From assembly GCA_020636645.1 (NCBI GenBank), contig JACJXO010000008.1, positions 41,691 through 105,690 on the forward strand: 64,000 nt of DNA, written 5' to 3'. This document shows positions 51,190 to 59,570 of this stretch, piece after piece (the stretch's first letter is position 1; every line of letters starts with the position of its first letter). The position numbers and the translations under genes are program-made. The notes under the pieces were generated by a model. It was not told where the DNA came from. It saw only the letters and a list, made by a program, of their open reading frames with translations, and did not search any database. This DNA comes from Chitinophagales bacterium (GTDB lineage Bacteria > Bacteroidota > Bacteroidia > Chitinophagales > BACL12).

Positions 51190-52611
51190 ATGCGCAGTAG
51201 AATATTTCTCCTCATTCCACTGGTGTGCCTGCTGCATTATTCCCTGCAGGCACAGGTGGCAGCCAGCATCACCAACCGAGAATACACCCGGTTGGAGATA
51301 CTGGAAGATCTGGACTTTCTGGAGCAGCACCTCACTGAAAAACATCCCGGTCTGTATGAATACACTGACAGTGGCTTTGTGGTACGGTGGATGGATTCAC
51401 TTCGTCAGGCCCTGCCGGAAAAACTGTCTGAGCAACAACTGTATGCAGACATCAGCAGACTTTGTCATCTGATAGGCGACGGGCATACCATGCTCTTCCC
51501 CTCCAGTACCACCACGGCCTACTACAATGCATATGAACTGTTCTTTCCCATGCGCACCTTCTGGGATGGAGAACACCTTTATACCTATATGCATTATACT
51601 GATGCAGATACCATTGCTGATGGCACAAGGATACTGTACATCAATGGGATCCCTGCTGAAGAAGTGGTACAATTCTGCCTGGATCGCATTACGCACGACG
51701 GTTACAATAAGACCTACCCGGTGTGGGTACTGAACAACTGGTTTGCTGAGTTCTACGGATACTTTTACGGACATCCGTCTTCCCATACGGTGGTTATACA
51801 GGAAGATTCGGGTACAACGCGGACGGTCATTCTGGAAGGAGTTCCCAAGCCGTCCATGATCAGCAAACGACAAGAACTCTATCCTCAGAATGACCTGGAT
51901 CCGGAAGCTGGAAAGGGTATCACCCTGCAGTTTTCCAACGACAGTTCTGTGGCCATCCTCACCATACGTGATTTTCACAACAAGGTTCTGCGTCGTGATT
52001 ACGGGCAATATTTTAAAGGAGAGATCAGAGAGATCTTTGAAGAGATCGAAGCCTCCGGAACCAAAAGGCTGGTGCTGGACCTTCGCAACAATCAGGGCGG
52101 TGAGATACGAAACGGCTATCTGCTGCTCCGTTATATTATGAATGAACCTTTTTATATGATGTATTCATATAATATGGTCAGTTCAAAGTTTCCCAAACGA
52201 AGCCAGATGCGATTGAAAGATGTGGCAGGCCCCTACACAGGTCTGGCTGATCCTGCAGATAGGCATGCCTTTACAGGGCAGCTTGCCGTGCTGGTAAACG
52301 GAGGCAGTTTTTCCAATTCAGCCATCGTTACCTCAGTCATCGATCGCTACCAGAGGGGCATCGTAGTAGGAGAGGAGACCGGTGGAAACGGTTATATCAT
52401 TTCCGGCGATTCCCGCATGCTGCATCTTCCAAATACCGGCATCGTGGCCTATATTCCCAGGAGGCAATACGTTATTCAGGATCCTGCGGGAAACAACCGG
52501 CGGGGCATCATTCCGGAATTTCAGATTTCACCGGAGCTTCAGGATCTGATCAAAGGGAATGATCCTGCCATGCAGAAAGCCATAGAACTACTCTCTGCAG
52601 CTGTTCAATGA
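51190..52611 (+). CDS. S41 family peptidase
   Basis: A 473-residue exported protein: signal peptide about 1-21 (YSLQAQ), an N-terminal helical domain (about 30-110; LEILEDLDFLEQHLTEKHPG) and an S41 peptidase core (about 245-445; RLVLDLRNNQGGEIRNG and LAVLVNGGSFSNSAIVTS, with the likely catalytic Ser in GGSFSNS). These proteases resemble tricorn or tail-specific enzymes. No separate PDZ domain is evident. ATG 51190 begins the signal peptide; the in-frame ATG at 51061 lies in the terminator leader and is rejected. The next, convergent gene starts its stop codon 3 nt away. Confidence 0.88.
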   Translation: MRSRIFLLIPLVCLLHYSLQAQVAASITNREYTRLEILEDLDFLEQHLTEKHPGLYEYTDSGFVVRWMDSLRQALPEKLSEQQLYADISRLCHLIGDGHTMLFPSSTTTAYYNAYELFFPMRTFWDGEHLYTYMHYTDADTIADGTRILYINGIPAEEVVQFCLDRITHDGYNKTYPVWVLNNWFAEFYGYFYGHPSSHTVVIQEDSGTTRTVILEGVPKPSMISKRQELYPQNDLDPEAGKGITLQFSNDSSVAILTIRDFHNKVLRRDYGQYFKGEIREIFEEIEASGTKRLVLDLRNNQGGEIRNGYLLLRYIMNEPFYMMYSYNMVSSKFPKRSQMRLKDVAGPYTGLADPADRHAFTGQLAVLVNGGSFSNSAIVTSVIDRYQRGIVVGEETGGNGYIISGDSRMLHLPNTGIVAYIPRRQYVIQDPAGNNRRGIIPEFQISPELQDLIKGNDPAMQKAIELLSAAVQ

Positions 52612-52613
52612 TC

Positions 52614-54638
52614 TTACTCGATCACTACCTTTTCTGTGATCACCTCATCTTTCAGGTACACCTGTAACAGATAGATTCCCGGTGCCGGAAGCGGCCGGAT
52701 CGAATGGATCCACTGCCCGCCTTCGTGGGTCACTGTTTCTGTGTAAGCCCGCCGGCCATGCAGATCGGTCAGCATGATCTGAATTACACCACCATCAGCA
52801 TGCAGGTGAATGGATAGTGCATCGGTGGCAGGGTTGGGAAAGATATCTGCCTTCGGGCCTTCACCCGCCCTCATAGAAAGGGTTGTGAAGGTGGTGTTAG
52901 GCGAAAATGCGGTCCACCCGTCAGGGCAACGGCTGCGCACTTTCCAGACATAGTTGGTGCCGGGCATCAGGCCGGTAAGCAACACATTGTTCTCCAGTGG
53001 TTTGACCTTATTCCAGGGGCCGGCACCCGAAGGTTTATATTGTACTTCATACCGCGATGCATCTGTTACGGTGGTCCAGCTCAGGCTGGCTTTATTGATC
53101 AGCACAGGCCCAGCATTCAGATCTTCCGGATAGGAACAGGAAGGGCCGCAATCGGCACAAAGGGTGAGATCGCCTGAAACAAACCGGTAATGTGATTCAA
53201 TGTCTTCACTGCTGATGGCATTTGGTATGCCAATGGGAGGCCAGTTGCCGGTTGTCAGGTAGAAGGAAGGAACACTGCCCAGGTACAGGGTTTGTTCGGG
53301 TAGCGGACTGGTGCCTGCAGGTGTTACAGTGCCTTTTATATTATTGCCAAATTCTATATGACCGGATCCATATATAGAATACAGTCCTTTCAGGAAACCG
53401 GTGTTGGTCACTTCGTTTCCTATAAAGTGCATATCATTTCCCACAGAGGCGTTTGACATTACGATGCCATAGTTATCTGCCCTGTTGCGAAAGAAGGTAT
53501 TGTAAGGGCCGTTGAGGCCATGTGAATCATCGACCACCAGGTTCTGCAGGATATTACCTTCAAACAGATTGGCATACGGATAGTTACCATGCAACACCAG
53601 ATCGCCGGCTGCATCTGATGGCAATACAGTACCGGTCCAGAATGGATCTTCTGAATAATTATAAGAAAACACATTGCCGTTTGCTCCCGCCTGTACCAGC
53701 ATGGAATGACGCAGGTGTTTGAAAATGTTTCCGCTGATCAGGTTGGCACCTGCTGCATAGTGTGCCAGCACGCCATAGCCTTTTCCGCCATCATCATAAG
53801 CCCAGGCATCCTGAAAATAACTTCCTGTAACGGCGCAGTGGGCGGCATGTTCCAGCTCTACATGCGCATAGTTTGTCTTGTAGCTTTCCACACAACTCAC
53901 GTATCCGTTCCATACATAGCGAAAGAAAATGTTGCTGCGCTGGCTGCTCATGGGTGAAAGGTTGCTGATTCCAAGTGCTTCAATTCCTACATCGGTAACC
54001 ATGTTCATAGAACGTACATACGGCGAACGATCTGCAGGATACGAACGCCTGAGTGGTTCATTCAGGGTGAGGTTGTTTCCTGCTATGGAGATGATCCTGA
54101 CGATCTGACCGGTGGTTCCCAGGGCCCAGGTGTTGTTTACCAGTTCGGTGTCATCATCGTTTACGATGATGAAATTGCCGGGAGAGAAGGAGGAGGGGTC
54201 AGAAACCTTGACCACCGAATTTCCTTTGGCGGGTGCACCAATGATACTGACCGTTACAGCACCGGCGCTGCCTTTAGCAGCAATAAGATCTTTCTCTGCT
54301 GCCAGGTCGAAGATCAGTGTGGTGTGATCAGCACCATTGCCACGCAGCACCACGCCTGAAGGCAAGGCTATCTGGTCTTCAAATAAATAATCGCCAGAAG
54401 GAAAGTAAATGATGGTGGGTTCTGTAAGTCCGTCCAGCACCTCTGCCAGTACCGCATCATTGGAAGTGGAGCCATCGGCATATCCGCCGGCTGAAATGAT
54501 ATTCAGTACAGGCCAGTCGGCGAAACAATCTGCTTCCAGTCCTGCCAGCGACCAGTTGACCGTTCGTTCAGCTGGAATGGTCTGGGCTTGCAAAGAACAT
54601 GAAAAGGAACAAAGGAGTAGAACAGCAGCAAATTTCAT
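52614..54638 (-). CDS. Right-handed beta-helix T9SS-secreted protein
   Basis: A 674-residue secreted protein: signal peptide 1-19 (SLQAQ), a beta-helix region (about 35-440) of the pectate lyase/GH28-related type (GYADGSTSNDAVLAEVLDGL and YFPSGDYLFEDQIALPSGVVL are typical of the family N-terminus), a fibronectin type III domain (about 495-585) and a type A sorting domain (about 595-674; IFPNPATDALSIHL). It may act on or bind polysaccharides; catalytic residues cannot be assigned by eye. It converges on the S41 gene with a 2-nt gap. No other pectin or glycan genes are adjacent. Confidence 0.88.
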   Translation of the reverse strand: MKFAAVLLLCSFSCSLQAQTIPAERTVNWSLAGLEADCFADWPVLNIISAGGYADGSTSNDAVLAEVLDGLTEPTIIYFPSGDYLFEDQIALPSGVVLRGNGADHTTLIFDLAAEKDLIAAKGSAGAVTVSIIGAPAKGNSVVKVSDPSSFSPGNFIIVNDDDTELVNNTWALGTTGQIVRIISIAGNNLTLNEPLRRSYPADRSPYVRSMNMVTDVGIEALGISNLSPMSSQRSNIFFRYVWNGYVSCVESYKTNYAHVELEHAAHCAVTGSYFQDAWAYDDGGKGYGVLAHYAAGANLISGNIFKHLRHSMLVQAGANGNVFSYNYSEDPFWTGTVLPSDAAGDLVLHGNYPYANLFEGNILQNLVVDDSHGLNGPYNTFFRNRADNYGIVMSNASVGNDMHFIGNEVTNTGFLKGLYSIYGSGHIEFGNNIKGTVTPAGTSPLPEQTLYLGSVPSFYLTTGNWPPIGIPNAISSEDIESHYRFVSGDLTLCADCGPSCSYPEDLNAGPVLINKASLSWTTVTDASRYEVQYKPSGAGPWNKVKPLENNVLLTGLMPGTNYVWKVRSRCPDGWTAFSPNTTFTTLSMRAGEGPKADIFPNPATDALSIHLHADGGVIQIMLTDLHGRRAYTETVTHEGGQWIHSIRPLPAPGIYLLQVYLKDEVITEKVVIE

Positions 54639-54719
54639 CAGTTAACTTTTCTGGTGGATGCTGCTAAGATGAGCAATCAACCGCAGGAGGTCATTAACAT
54701 ATGCACGGAACTGTGACCA

Positions 54720-55283
54720 TCAGGAGTTTCCCCAGCGGTAGGATGCATTTGAAAAACCGGCCAGGTCCAGCACACGATCGGTCACAGTGGCTGCCAGCGC
54801 ACGCATATCTGACGGTCTGCTGTAGAAGCTCGGTGTTGCCGGACAAATGATACCACCGGCCAGGGTGATGGTCTCCATATTACGCAGATGGATCAGGCTG
54901 TAAGGTGTTTCTCTTGCTACCAGGATCAGTTTTCTTCTTTCCTTGAGCACTACATCTGCAGCACGGGTCATCAGATCATTGGAGATGCCTGCTGCTATTC
55001 TGCCCATGGTGCCCATGCTGCAGGGGCAGATGATCATCGTGTCATATTGAGCAGAGCCGCTGGCGAAAGGTGCCATGAAATCATTGGAGGCATAGAAATG
55101 AAAAGCGGGATAATCGGGCATTTCCTGCCCCAGTTCATGCTGCCATACAGTTTTGGCATTGCTACTCATGACCACTCCAACCGCTTCCGGAGGCTCTTTC
55201 ATGGCGGCGATGGCATCCAGCAATACCTGTGCATAAATGGCCCCGCTGGCACCTGTTATTCCTATCACGATCCTTCTTCCCAT
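54720..55283 (-). CDS. ubiX: Flavin prenyltransferase UbiX
   Basis: A 187-residue flavoprotein of the Rossmann-like decarboxylase-associated family: RIVIGITGASGAIYAQVLL (FMN-binding N-terminus), IICPCSMGTMGRIAAGISND and RETPYSLIHLRNM. UbiX prenylates FMN with dimethylallyl phosphate to supply the cofactor of UbiD-type decarboxylases. No ubiD gene is in the window. The gene stands alone. Confidence 0.93.
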   Translation of the reverse strand: MGRRIVIGITGASGAIYAQVLLDAIAAMKEPPEAVGVVMSSNAKTVWQHELGQEMPDYPAFHFYASNDFMAPFASGSAQYDTMIICPCSMGTMGRIAAGISNDLMTRAADVVLKERRKLILVARETPYSLIHLRNMETITLAGGIICPATPSFYSRPSDMRALAATVTDRVLDLAGFSNASYRWGNS

Positions 55284-55338
55284 AGCTTCCGGAGACCTGT
55301 TAAAAGCCCCTTCGATTGCAATTTAACCAGTTTGGAAT

Positions 55339-55346
55339 TATTTTTG
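55339..55346 (+). promoter_or_regulatory. -7 promoter element (TATTTTTG) of the thioredoxin pair
   Basis: A full TAnnTTTG match 25 nt before the ATG at 55372. A TTG at 55315-55317 is about 21 nt upstream, a workable -33 position. Confidence 0.5.
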
Positions 55347-55371
55347 TTTACAGTTGTTGCAGTAATCAAGT

Positions 55372-55977
55372 ATGTCAAAGAAATATTACCTTCTCGTAGC
55401 CCTCATCGTTGTTGCAGGCATTGTAGTGGCCTCTTTTACCGTGCAGAAGTCTTCTGTGGTACCTGAAAAGACCCCGGTTACCCTGACAGGTGAGGAAACC
55501 ACTGAGATCAAATGGTACTCTGTCAACGAGGCTCTGGCACTGCATGAAAAGACCGGTAAAAAGCTGTTCATTGATGTCTATACCAACTGGTGTGGCCCTT
55601 GTAAATGGCTGGATCAGAACACCTTTCACCATCCCGTCATCATGGATCAGCTGGAGAAGTACTACATACCGGTCAAATTCAATGCTGAAGGAAACGATAC
55701 CATCGTTTTCAACGGCAACACTTTCGTCAACCCGAATCCGGAAGCCGGACCAAGAAGAAGCATCCACCAGTTCACCCAGTATATAGCATCCACAGAAAGG
55801 GGCATTTCCTATCCAACCATGGTTTTTCTGAATGAACAGCTTGAAATGATACAACCCATTACCGGAGCACTTGGCCCTGATCAGATGGAACCCATACTGG
55901 AATTCATTGGTGCAGATCATTACCTCAGTACGCCCTGGGAAGATTATCTGCAGACCTTTCAGTCCAACATAGAATAA
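55372..55977 (+). CDS. Membrane-anchored thioredoxin-like protein (CGPC)
   Basis: A 201-residue protein with an N-terminal anchor (about 5-23; YYLLVALIVVAGIVVASF) and a thioredoxin fold (about 55-185) with active site WCGPC (Cys74, Cys77) and cis-Pro in SYPTMVF. An insertion of about 30 residues (DTIVFNGNTFVNPNPEAGPR) lies after the first beta-alpha unit, a pattern of DsbD-gamma-like or thiol:disulfide interchange proteins in Bacteroidota. It would reduce or oxidise periplasmic thiols. A second thioredoxin gene follows 9 nt later. Confidence 0.88.
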   Translation: MSKKYYLLVALIVVAGIVVASFTVQKSSVVPEKTPVTLTGEETTEIKWYSVNEALALHEKTGKKLFIDVYTNWCGPCKWLDQNTFHHPVIMDQLEKYYIPVKFNAEGNDTIVFNGNTFVNPNPEAGPRRSIHQFTQYIASTERGISYPTMVFLNEQLEMIQPITGALGPDQMEPILEFIGADHYLSTPWEDYLQTFQSNIE

Positions 55978-55986
55978 ATTACCGCC

Positions 55987-56535
55987 ATGTTCACAAGCAT
56001 CATTTTATCAGCCCTGCTGTTTCTTCAGCCGGTAACAGGAGGAGAGGAAACCTCTGCATCTGAAGGCATACAGTGGCTGACGCTGGAAGAAGCAGTAGCC
56101 CTGAGCGCCAAAGAAGAGAAGCCATTGCTTATTGATTTCTATACCGACTGGTGTGGATGGTGCCGTAAGCTGGATGCTACCACCTACCAGGATCAGAAAG
56201 TGATCGATTATGTGAACAAATATTTCTATGCGGTGAAGTTCGATGCAGAATCGCAGGACTCCTATGAGTTCAATGGCAAGACCTACGGATTCAAAGCCGG
56301 CGGTGGCCGGGGTACCAATGAGTTCGCCCTGAAGTATGCCAGCCGAAACGGGCGCCTGGGTTATCCTACTACAACTTTTATGTTTGCCGACGGTGAATCA
56401 CTCATGGTCGTACCCGGATATCAGGATGCAAACCAGATGACCATGCTGCTGCGCTACCTGGGCGAAGAACACTACAAGACCCAGGACTTCAACGCATTCA
56501 AGGCAAGCGTGATTGCTGCTGAGTCTGCAGATTGA
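55987..56535 (+). CDS. Exported thioredoxin-like protein (CGWC)
   Basis: A 182-residue protein with a short signal peptide (about 1-18) and a thioredoxin domain (about 40-170) with active site WCGWC (Cys56, Cys59) and cis-Pro in GYPTTTF. The same insertion seen in the upstream gene occurs after the first unit (SYEFNGKTYGFKAGGGRG), so the pair are paralogues, probably with different redox partners given GP versus GW between the cysteines. The sequence after its stop belongs to the repeat block. Confidence 0.88.
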   Translation: MFTSIILSALLFLQPVTGGEETSASEGIQWLTLEEAVALSAKEEKPLLIDFYTDWCGWCRKLDATTYQDQKVIDYVNKYFYAVKFDAESQDSYEFNGKTYGFKAGGGRGTNEFALKYASRNGRLGYPTTTFMFADGESLMVVPGYQDANQMTMLLRYLGEEHYKTQDFNAFKASVIAAESAD

Positions 56536-56552
56536 TCACATCAGAGTTTATG

Positions 56553-56578
56553 TTTCTCCGGCTCGGAGGATGGAGAAG
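56553..56578 (+). repeat. Short beta-repeat derivative (beta1)
   Basis: A 26-nt element with the ends TTTCTCCGG and GGAGAAG of the full beta repeat but most of the interior missing. It lies 17 nt after the CGWC thioredoxin stop. Confidence 0.55.
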
Positions 56579-56583
56579 CAGTA

Positions 56584-56661
56584 GCTGAGGTGAAATTTTA
56601 TTCCATAAAGATCTCAGGGTTTGAACACAAAGGCACAAAGAATACACAAAGGACGCAGAGG
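56584..56661 (+). repeat. Alpha repeat copy 1 (78 nt)
   Basis: Matches the copy at 59571-59648 at 74 of 78 positions (counted by eye), in the same orientation. It begins GCTGAGGTGAAATTTTATTC and contains the A/C-rich core CACAAAGAATACACAAAGGA. The two copies lie about 3.0 kb apart, enclosing all the other repeats and kup. Confidence 0.85.
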
Positions 56662-56707
56662 GTTGATTGTGGTCTGCTTTCGAAGGATTTCACTTTTAAA
56701 TTGAATG

Positions 56708-56798
56708 TTTCTCCGGGCTTGACCCGGAGTCTCCCTCACAGATTGAAAAGGGAAACTCCCTTCCTGCCGGCAGGCAGGTGGCTCGGGGGCCGGAGAAG
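56708..56798 (+). repeat. Beta repeat copy 2 (91 nt, palindromic ends)
   Basis: Begins TTTCTCCGGGCTTGACCCGG and ends GGGGGCCGGAGAAG, so the ends are inverted (TTCTCCGG with CCGGAGAA). It contains a 7-bp hairpin (CTCCGGG CTTGA CCCGGAG) and a CCTGCCGGCAGG palindrome. Confidence 0.8.
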
Positions 56799-56802
56799 CA
56801 GT

Positions 56803-56910
56803 AGCTGAGTTTTGAATGGACTCAACAAGGGTATCATTTTAACGCAAAGACGCAAAGGAGGCGCAGAGGGCACGAAGTACTTCATTGAAGGATACACTAA
56901 AAAATACAAT
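56803..56910 (+). repeat. Gamma repeat copy 1 (108 nt)
   Basis: Shares about 102 of 108 positions with the copy at 59381-59488 (counted by eye). Core: CGCAAAGACGCAAAGGAGGC and CACGAAGTACTTCATTGAAG. It runs directly into beta copy 3, just as the copy at 59381 runs into beta copy 6. Confidence 0.8.
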
Positions 56911-56911
56911 G

Positions 56912-57001
56912 TTTCTCCGGGCTTGACCCGGAGGCTCCCTCACAGATTGAAAAGGGAGGCTCCCTTCCTGCCGGCAGGCAGGCGGCTCAGGGGCTGGAGA
57001 G
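56912..57001 (+). repeat. Beta repeat copy 3
   Basis: A full-length beta element with GGAGGCTCCC in place of GGAGTCTCCC and a slightly decayed right end (GGGGCTGGAGAG). Confidence 0.75.
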
Positions 57002-57024
57002 ACAGCTGCTGAATATCCGGGATG

Positions 57025-57126
57025 ACACTCCCCACTCATCACTCCCCACTCCTCACTGCTCCCTCCTCACTCCTCACTCCTCACTGCTCACTCCCCACTG
57101 CTCCCTCATCTGCTCCTCACTCATCA
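57025..57126 (+). repeat. Pyrimidine-rich CACTCC/CTCACT low-complexity array
   Basis: About 100 nt of imperfect units such as CACTCCCC, CTCCTCACT and CACTGCTCC, with G only in CTGCTC variants. It ends about 30 nt before the kup -7 box. A shorter relative lies at 59679-59722. The rest of the gap from 57127 to 57157 shows nothing further. Confidence 0.7.
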
Positions 57127-57157
57127 ACAACCCTCATTAGCTAACTCCCTCATTCCC

Positions 57158-57165
57158 TATATTTG
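57158..57165 (+). promoter_or_regulatory. -7 promoter element (TATATTTG) of kup
   Basis: A full TAnnTTTG match 17 nt before the ATG at 57183, directly after the repeat-filled region. A GTG at 57165 overlaps the element and is therefore not the start. Confidence 0.55.
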
Positions 57166-57182
57166 TGCCCGACTCTTTCTCC

Positions 57183-59129
57183 ATGAGTGCATCTTCCAGG
57201 TTGCATAAGATCTCTGCTGCCGGTGTCCTGATCACCCTGGGCATCATATACGGTGATATAGGTACGTCACCCATCTATGTGTTACGAGCCATAGTTGGCG
57301 GACATACCATCACCAAAGACATCGTGATGGGCGGCATGAGTTGTGTGTTCTGGACCCTCATCATCATCACCACGTTCAAGTATGTCTATCTGGCCCTGAA
57401 CAACGACAACAAAGGGGAGGGGGGGATATTTGCACTCTATGCACTGGTGAAACGCTACAAGATCAAATGGGCCATCATTCCTGCCTTGCTGGGATGTTCT
57501 GCGCTGATAGCCGATGGTTTCATCACCCCACCTATCTCTATTTCTTCGGCCATTGAAGGTCTGCTGATACTCAATCCGGAAATACCAACCATTCCCATTG
57601 TGGTCATCATCCTGACCGCATTGTTCGTATTTCAGCAATTCGGTACCAAAGTGGTAGGTGCCGTATTCGGTCCTATCATGACCATCTGGTTCATCATGAT
57701 AGGTACCCTGGGTGCTGTTGAACTCTTTAAGCATCCGGAAGTTCTGGAAGCACTCAATCCCTGGTATGGCATCAACCTGCTGGTCAACTATCCCGGTGGA
57801 TTCTGGTTGCTGGGTGCGGTTTTTCTCTGTACCACCGGAGCTGAAGCCATGTATTCAGACCTCGGTCACTGTGGCAAACAGAACATCAGACTGGGATGGT
57901 CTTTCGTCATCTTCATGTTGTTGCTGAGTTATCTTGGCCAGTCGGCATGGCTCATGCAGCACGAAGGTGCTTTCCTCGATGTAGATGCCAGTCCGTTTTA
58001 TGAACTGATGCCAGCCTGGTTTCTTCCTGTGGGTATCATCGTGGCATCCATGGCTACCATCATCGCCAGCCAGGCAGTGATAACCGGTTGTTTCACCCTG
58101 GTGAATGAAGCTACCAAACTGAAGCTGTGGACAAATTTTAAAGTAGTGTATCCCAGCACCATCAAAGGACAGATCTATCTGCCTGCTATCAACTGGTTCC
58201 TGTATGCCGGCTGTCTGACGGTCATCGCCATATTCAAAAAGTCCAGCAATATGGAAGCAGCATACGGCCTGACCATTACCATAGATATGCTGATGACCAC
58301 CCTGCTGCTGGCCACCCTGCTTACCCTGCATCGCAAACGCAGGATCACTGTTACCATCTTCCTCCTCATCTTCTTGTCTATGGAAGGTGCCTTTCTCGCA
58401 TCCAATCTGCTGAAACTTTCGCACGGGGGCTGGTTCACCGTCATGGTGGCAACTGCCATATTCTTCGCCACCTGGCTGTTTTATCAGGGACGAATCTTAC
58501 GCCGTAAGCACATTGACTACATGGAGCTGGATCATTTTACCGGTATGCTGCAAGACCTTATGGCAGATGATTCTGTGCCCAAGGAAGCTACCAATCTGGT
58601 GTTCCTGGCCAGGGTGGATGATAAAAACCACATAGACTCCAGCATCTACTACAGCATCTTTAGAAAACGACCGAAGCGGGCCGATGTATATTGGATCGTA
58701 CACGTGGAGATCACCAATGAACCATATGGTGCAAGCTACAGTGTGAAGACGCTCATACCGCAGCATGCCTTCCTCGTCAGACTCCAGTTCGGATTCAAGG
58801 TAGAGCATAAGGTCAACTTCATGTTCCGGAAGATCGTCACGGAAATGATCGAGAACGGAGAAGTGGATGAGACCAGCCGCTATGCATCGCTTAAGAAACA
58901 CGATGTGCCTGCCGATTTCAAATTCATCCTGCTGAACAGCCGTGTGGCCAGTGATGATAAGCTGTCGCCCTGGCAGCAGTTCGTCATTAAAGGTTACCGA
59001 CTGATCAAGAAGATGGGCATCAGTCGTGCCGAAGACTTCGGCCTGGAACAATCCAACCTGCGGGTGGAAACGGTGCCTATTTCATTAGGGCTTACAGCTG
59101 ATATTGAGCTGGAAAGGCTGGACAGATAA
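57183..59129 (+). CDS. kup: Kup-type potassium uptake transporter
   Basis: A 648-residue KUP/HAK/KT transporter of normal length: GIIYGDIGTSPIYVLRAI in TM1, the NKGEGGIFALYALVKRYK loop, about twelve helices to residue 440, and a cytosolic C-terminal domain (about 450-648). It brings K+ into the cell with protons. The gene is isolated: no operon partner, and dense repeats fill both flanks. c-di-AMP, made by the CdaA encoded earlier in the window, regulates K+ uptake in several bacteria, so regulation by it is possible but unproved here. Confidence 0.95.
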   Translation: MSASSRLHKISAAGVLITLGIIYGDIGTSPIYVLRAIVGGHTITKDIVMGGMSCVFWTLIIITTFKYVYLALNNDNKGEGGIFALYALVKRYKIKWAIIPALLGCSALIADGFITPPISISSAIEGLLILNPEIPTIPIVVIILTALFVFQQFGTKVVGAVFGPIMTIWFIMIGTLGAVELFKHPEVLEALNPWYGINLLVNYPGGFWLLGAVFLCTTGAEAMYSDLGHCGKQNIRLGWSFVIFMLLLSYLGQSAWLMQHEGAFLDVDASPFYELMPAWFLPVGIIVASMATIIASQAVITGCFTLVNEATKLKLWTNFKVVYPSTIKGQIYLPAINWFLYAGCLTVIAIFKKSSNMEAAYGLTITIDMLMTTLLLATLLTLHRKRRITVTIFLLIFLSMEGAFLASNLLKLSHGGWFTVMVATAIFFATWLFYQGRILRRKHIDYMELDHFTGMLQDLMADDSVPKEATNLVFLARVDDKNHIDSSIYYSIFRKRPKRADVYWIVHVEITNEPYGASYSVKTLIPQHAFLVRLQFGFKVEHKVNFMFRKIVTEMIENGEVDETSRYASLKKHDVPADFKFILLNSRVASDDKLSPWQQFVIKGYRLIKKMGISRAEDFGLEQSNLRVETVPISLGLTADIELERLDR

Positions 59130-59144
59130 CTCCCTTCAGAACTG

Positions 59145-59235
59145 TCTCTCCGGGCTTGACCCGGAGTCTCCCTCATTGATTGAAAGGGGTGACTCCCTGC
59201 CGGCCGGCAGGCAGGTGGCTCGGGGGATGGAGAAG
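59145..59235 (+). repeat. Beta repeat copy 4
   Basis: A 91-nt beta element starting TCTCTCCGGGCTTGACCCGG, 15 nt after the kup stop, ending GGGGGATGGAGAAG. The hairpin CTCCGGG CTTGA CCCGGAG is intact and could also serve as a transcript end for kup, although no T tract follows. Confidence 0.75.
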
Positions 59236-59256
59236 CAATTCCTGAAGAAGAAGGAG

Positions 59257-59281
59257 GCTCCGGCTCGGAGGCCGGAGAGAC
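59257..59281 (+). repeat. Short beta-repeat derivative (beta5)
   Basis: A 25-nt core CTCCGGCTCGGAGGCCGGAG, the same internal deletion form as beta1 upstream of kup. Confidence 0.5.
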
Positions 59282-59284
59282 AGT

Positions 59285-59380
59285 AGCTGAGATGAGTAAG
59301 GACTCAACAAGGGCATCGTTTTAACGCAAAGGCGCAAAGGAGGCGCAGAGGGCACGAAGTACTTCATTGAAGGAAGCATT
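59285..59380 (+). repeat. Gamma repeat copy 2 (diverged)
   Basis: Starts AGCTGAGATGAGTAAGGACT and shares the gamma core with GGCGCAAAGG in place of GACGCAAAGG. It ends AAGGAAGCATT and lacks the A-rich tail. Copy 3 follows immediately, giving a tandem pair. Confidence 0.75.
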
Positions 59381-59488
59381 AGCTGAGTTGTGAATAGACT
59401 CAACAAGAGTATCATTTTAACGCAAAGACGCAAAGGAGGCGCAAAGGGCACGAAGTACTTCATTGAAGGATACACTTAAAAATGCAAT
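59381..59488 (+). repeat. Gamma repeat copy 3 (108 nt)
   Basis: The close match of the copy at 56803, differing at about 6 of 108 positions. It joins directly to beta copy 6. Confidence 0.8.
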
Positions 59489-59489
59489 G

Positions 59490-59568
59490 TTTCTCCGGGC
59501 TTGACCCGGAGTCTCCTTCGCTGATTGAAAAGGGAGGCGGCAGGCAAGCGGCTCGGGGGCCGGAGAAG
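59490..59568 (+). repeat. Beta repeat copy 6 (79 nt, internal deletion)
   Basis: Both beta ends are kept (TTTCTCCGGGCTTGACCCGG and GGGGGCCGGAGAAG). About 12 nt around the CCTGCCGGCAGG palindrome are missing. Confidence 0.75.
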
Positions 59569-59570
59569 CA

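Noticed and set aside
56590..57012. Frames of about 66-72 codons ending in LPAG-R-type segments between the thioredoxins and kup
   Set aside because: Each is composed of alpha, beta and gamma repeat sequence, and the shared residues come from the beta palindrome.
30056..57183. Functional coupling of CdaA (c-di-AMP) to the kup transporter
   Set aside because: Known in other bacteria, but nothing in the sequence here, such as a c-di-AMP riboswitch upstream of kup, shows it. Kept only as a remark.
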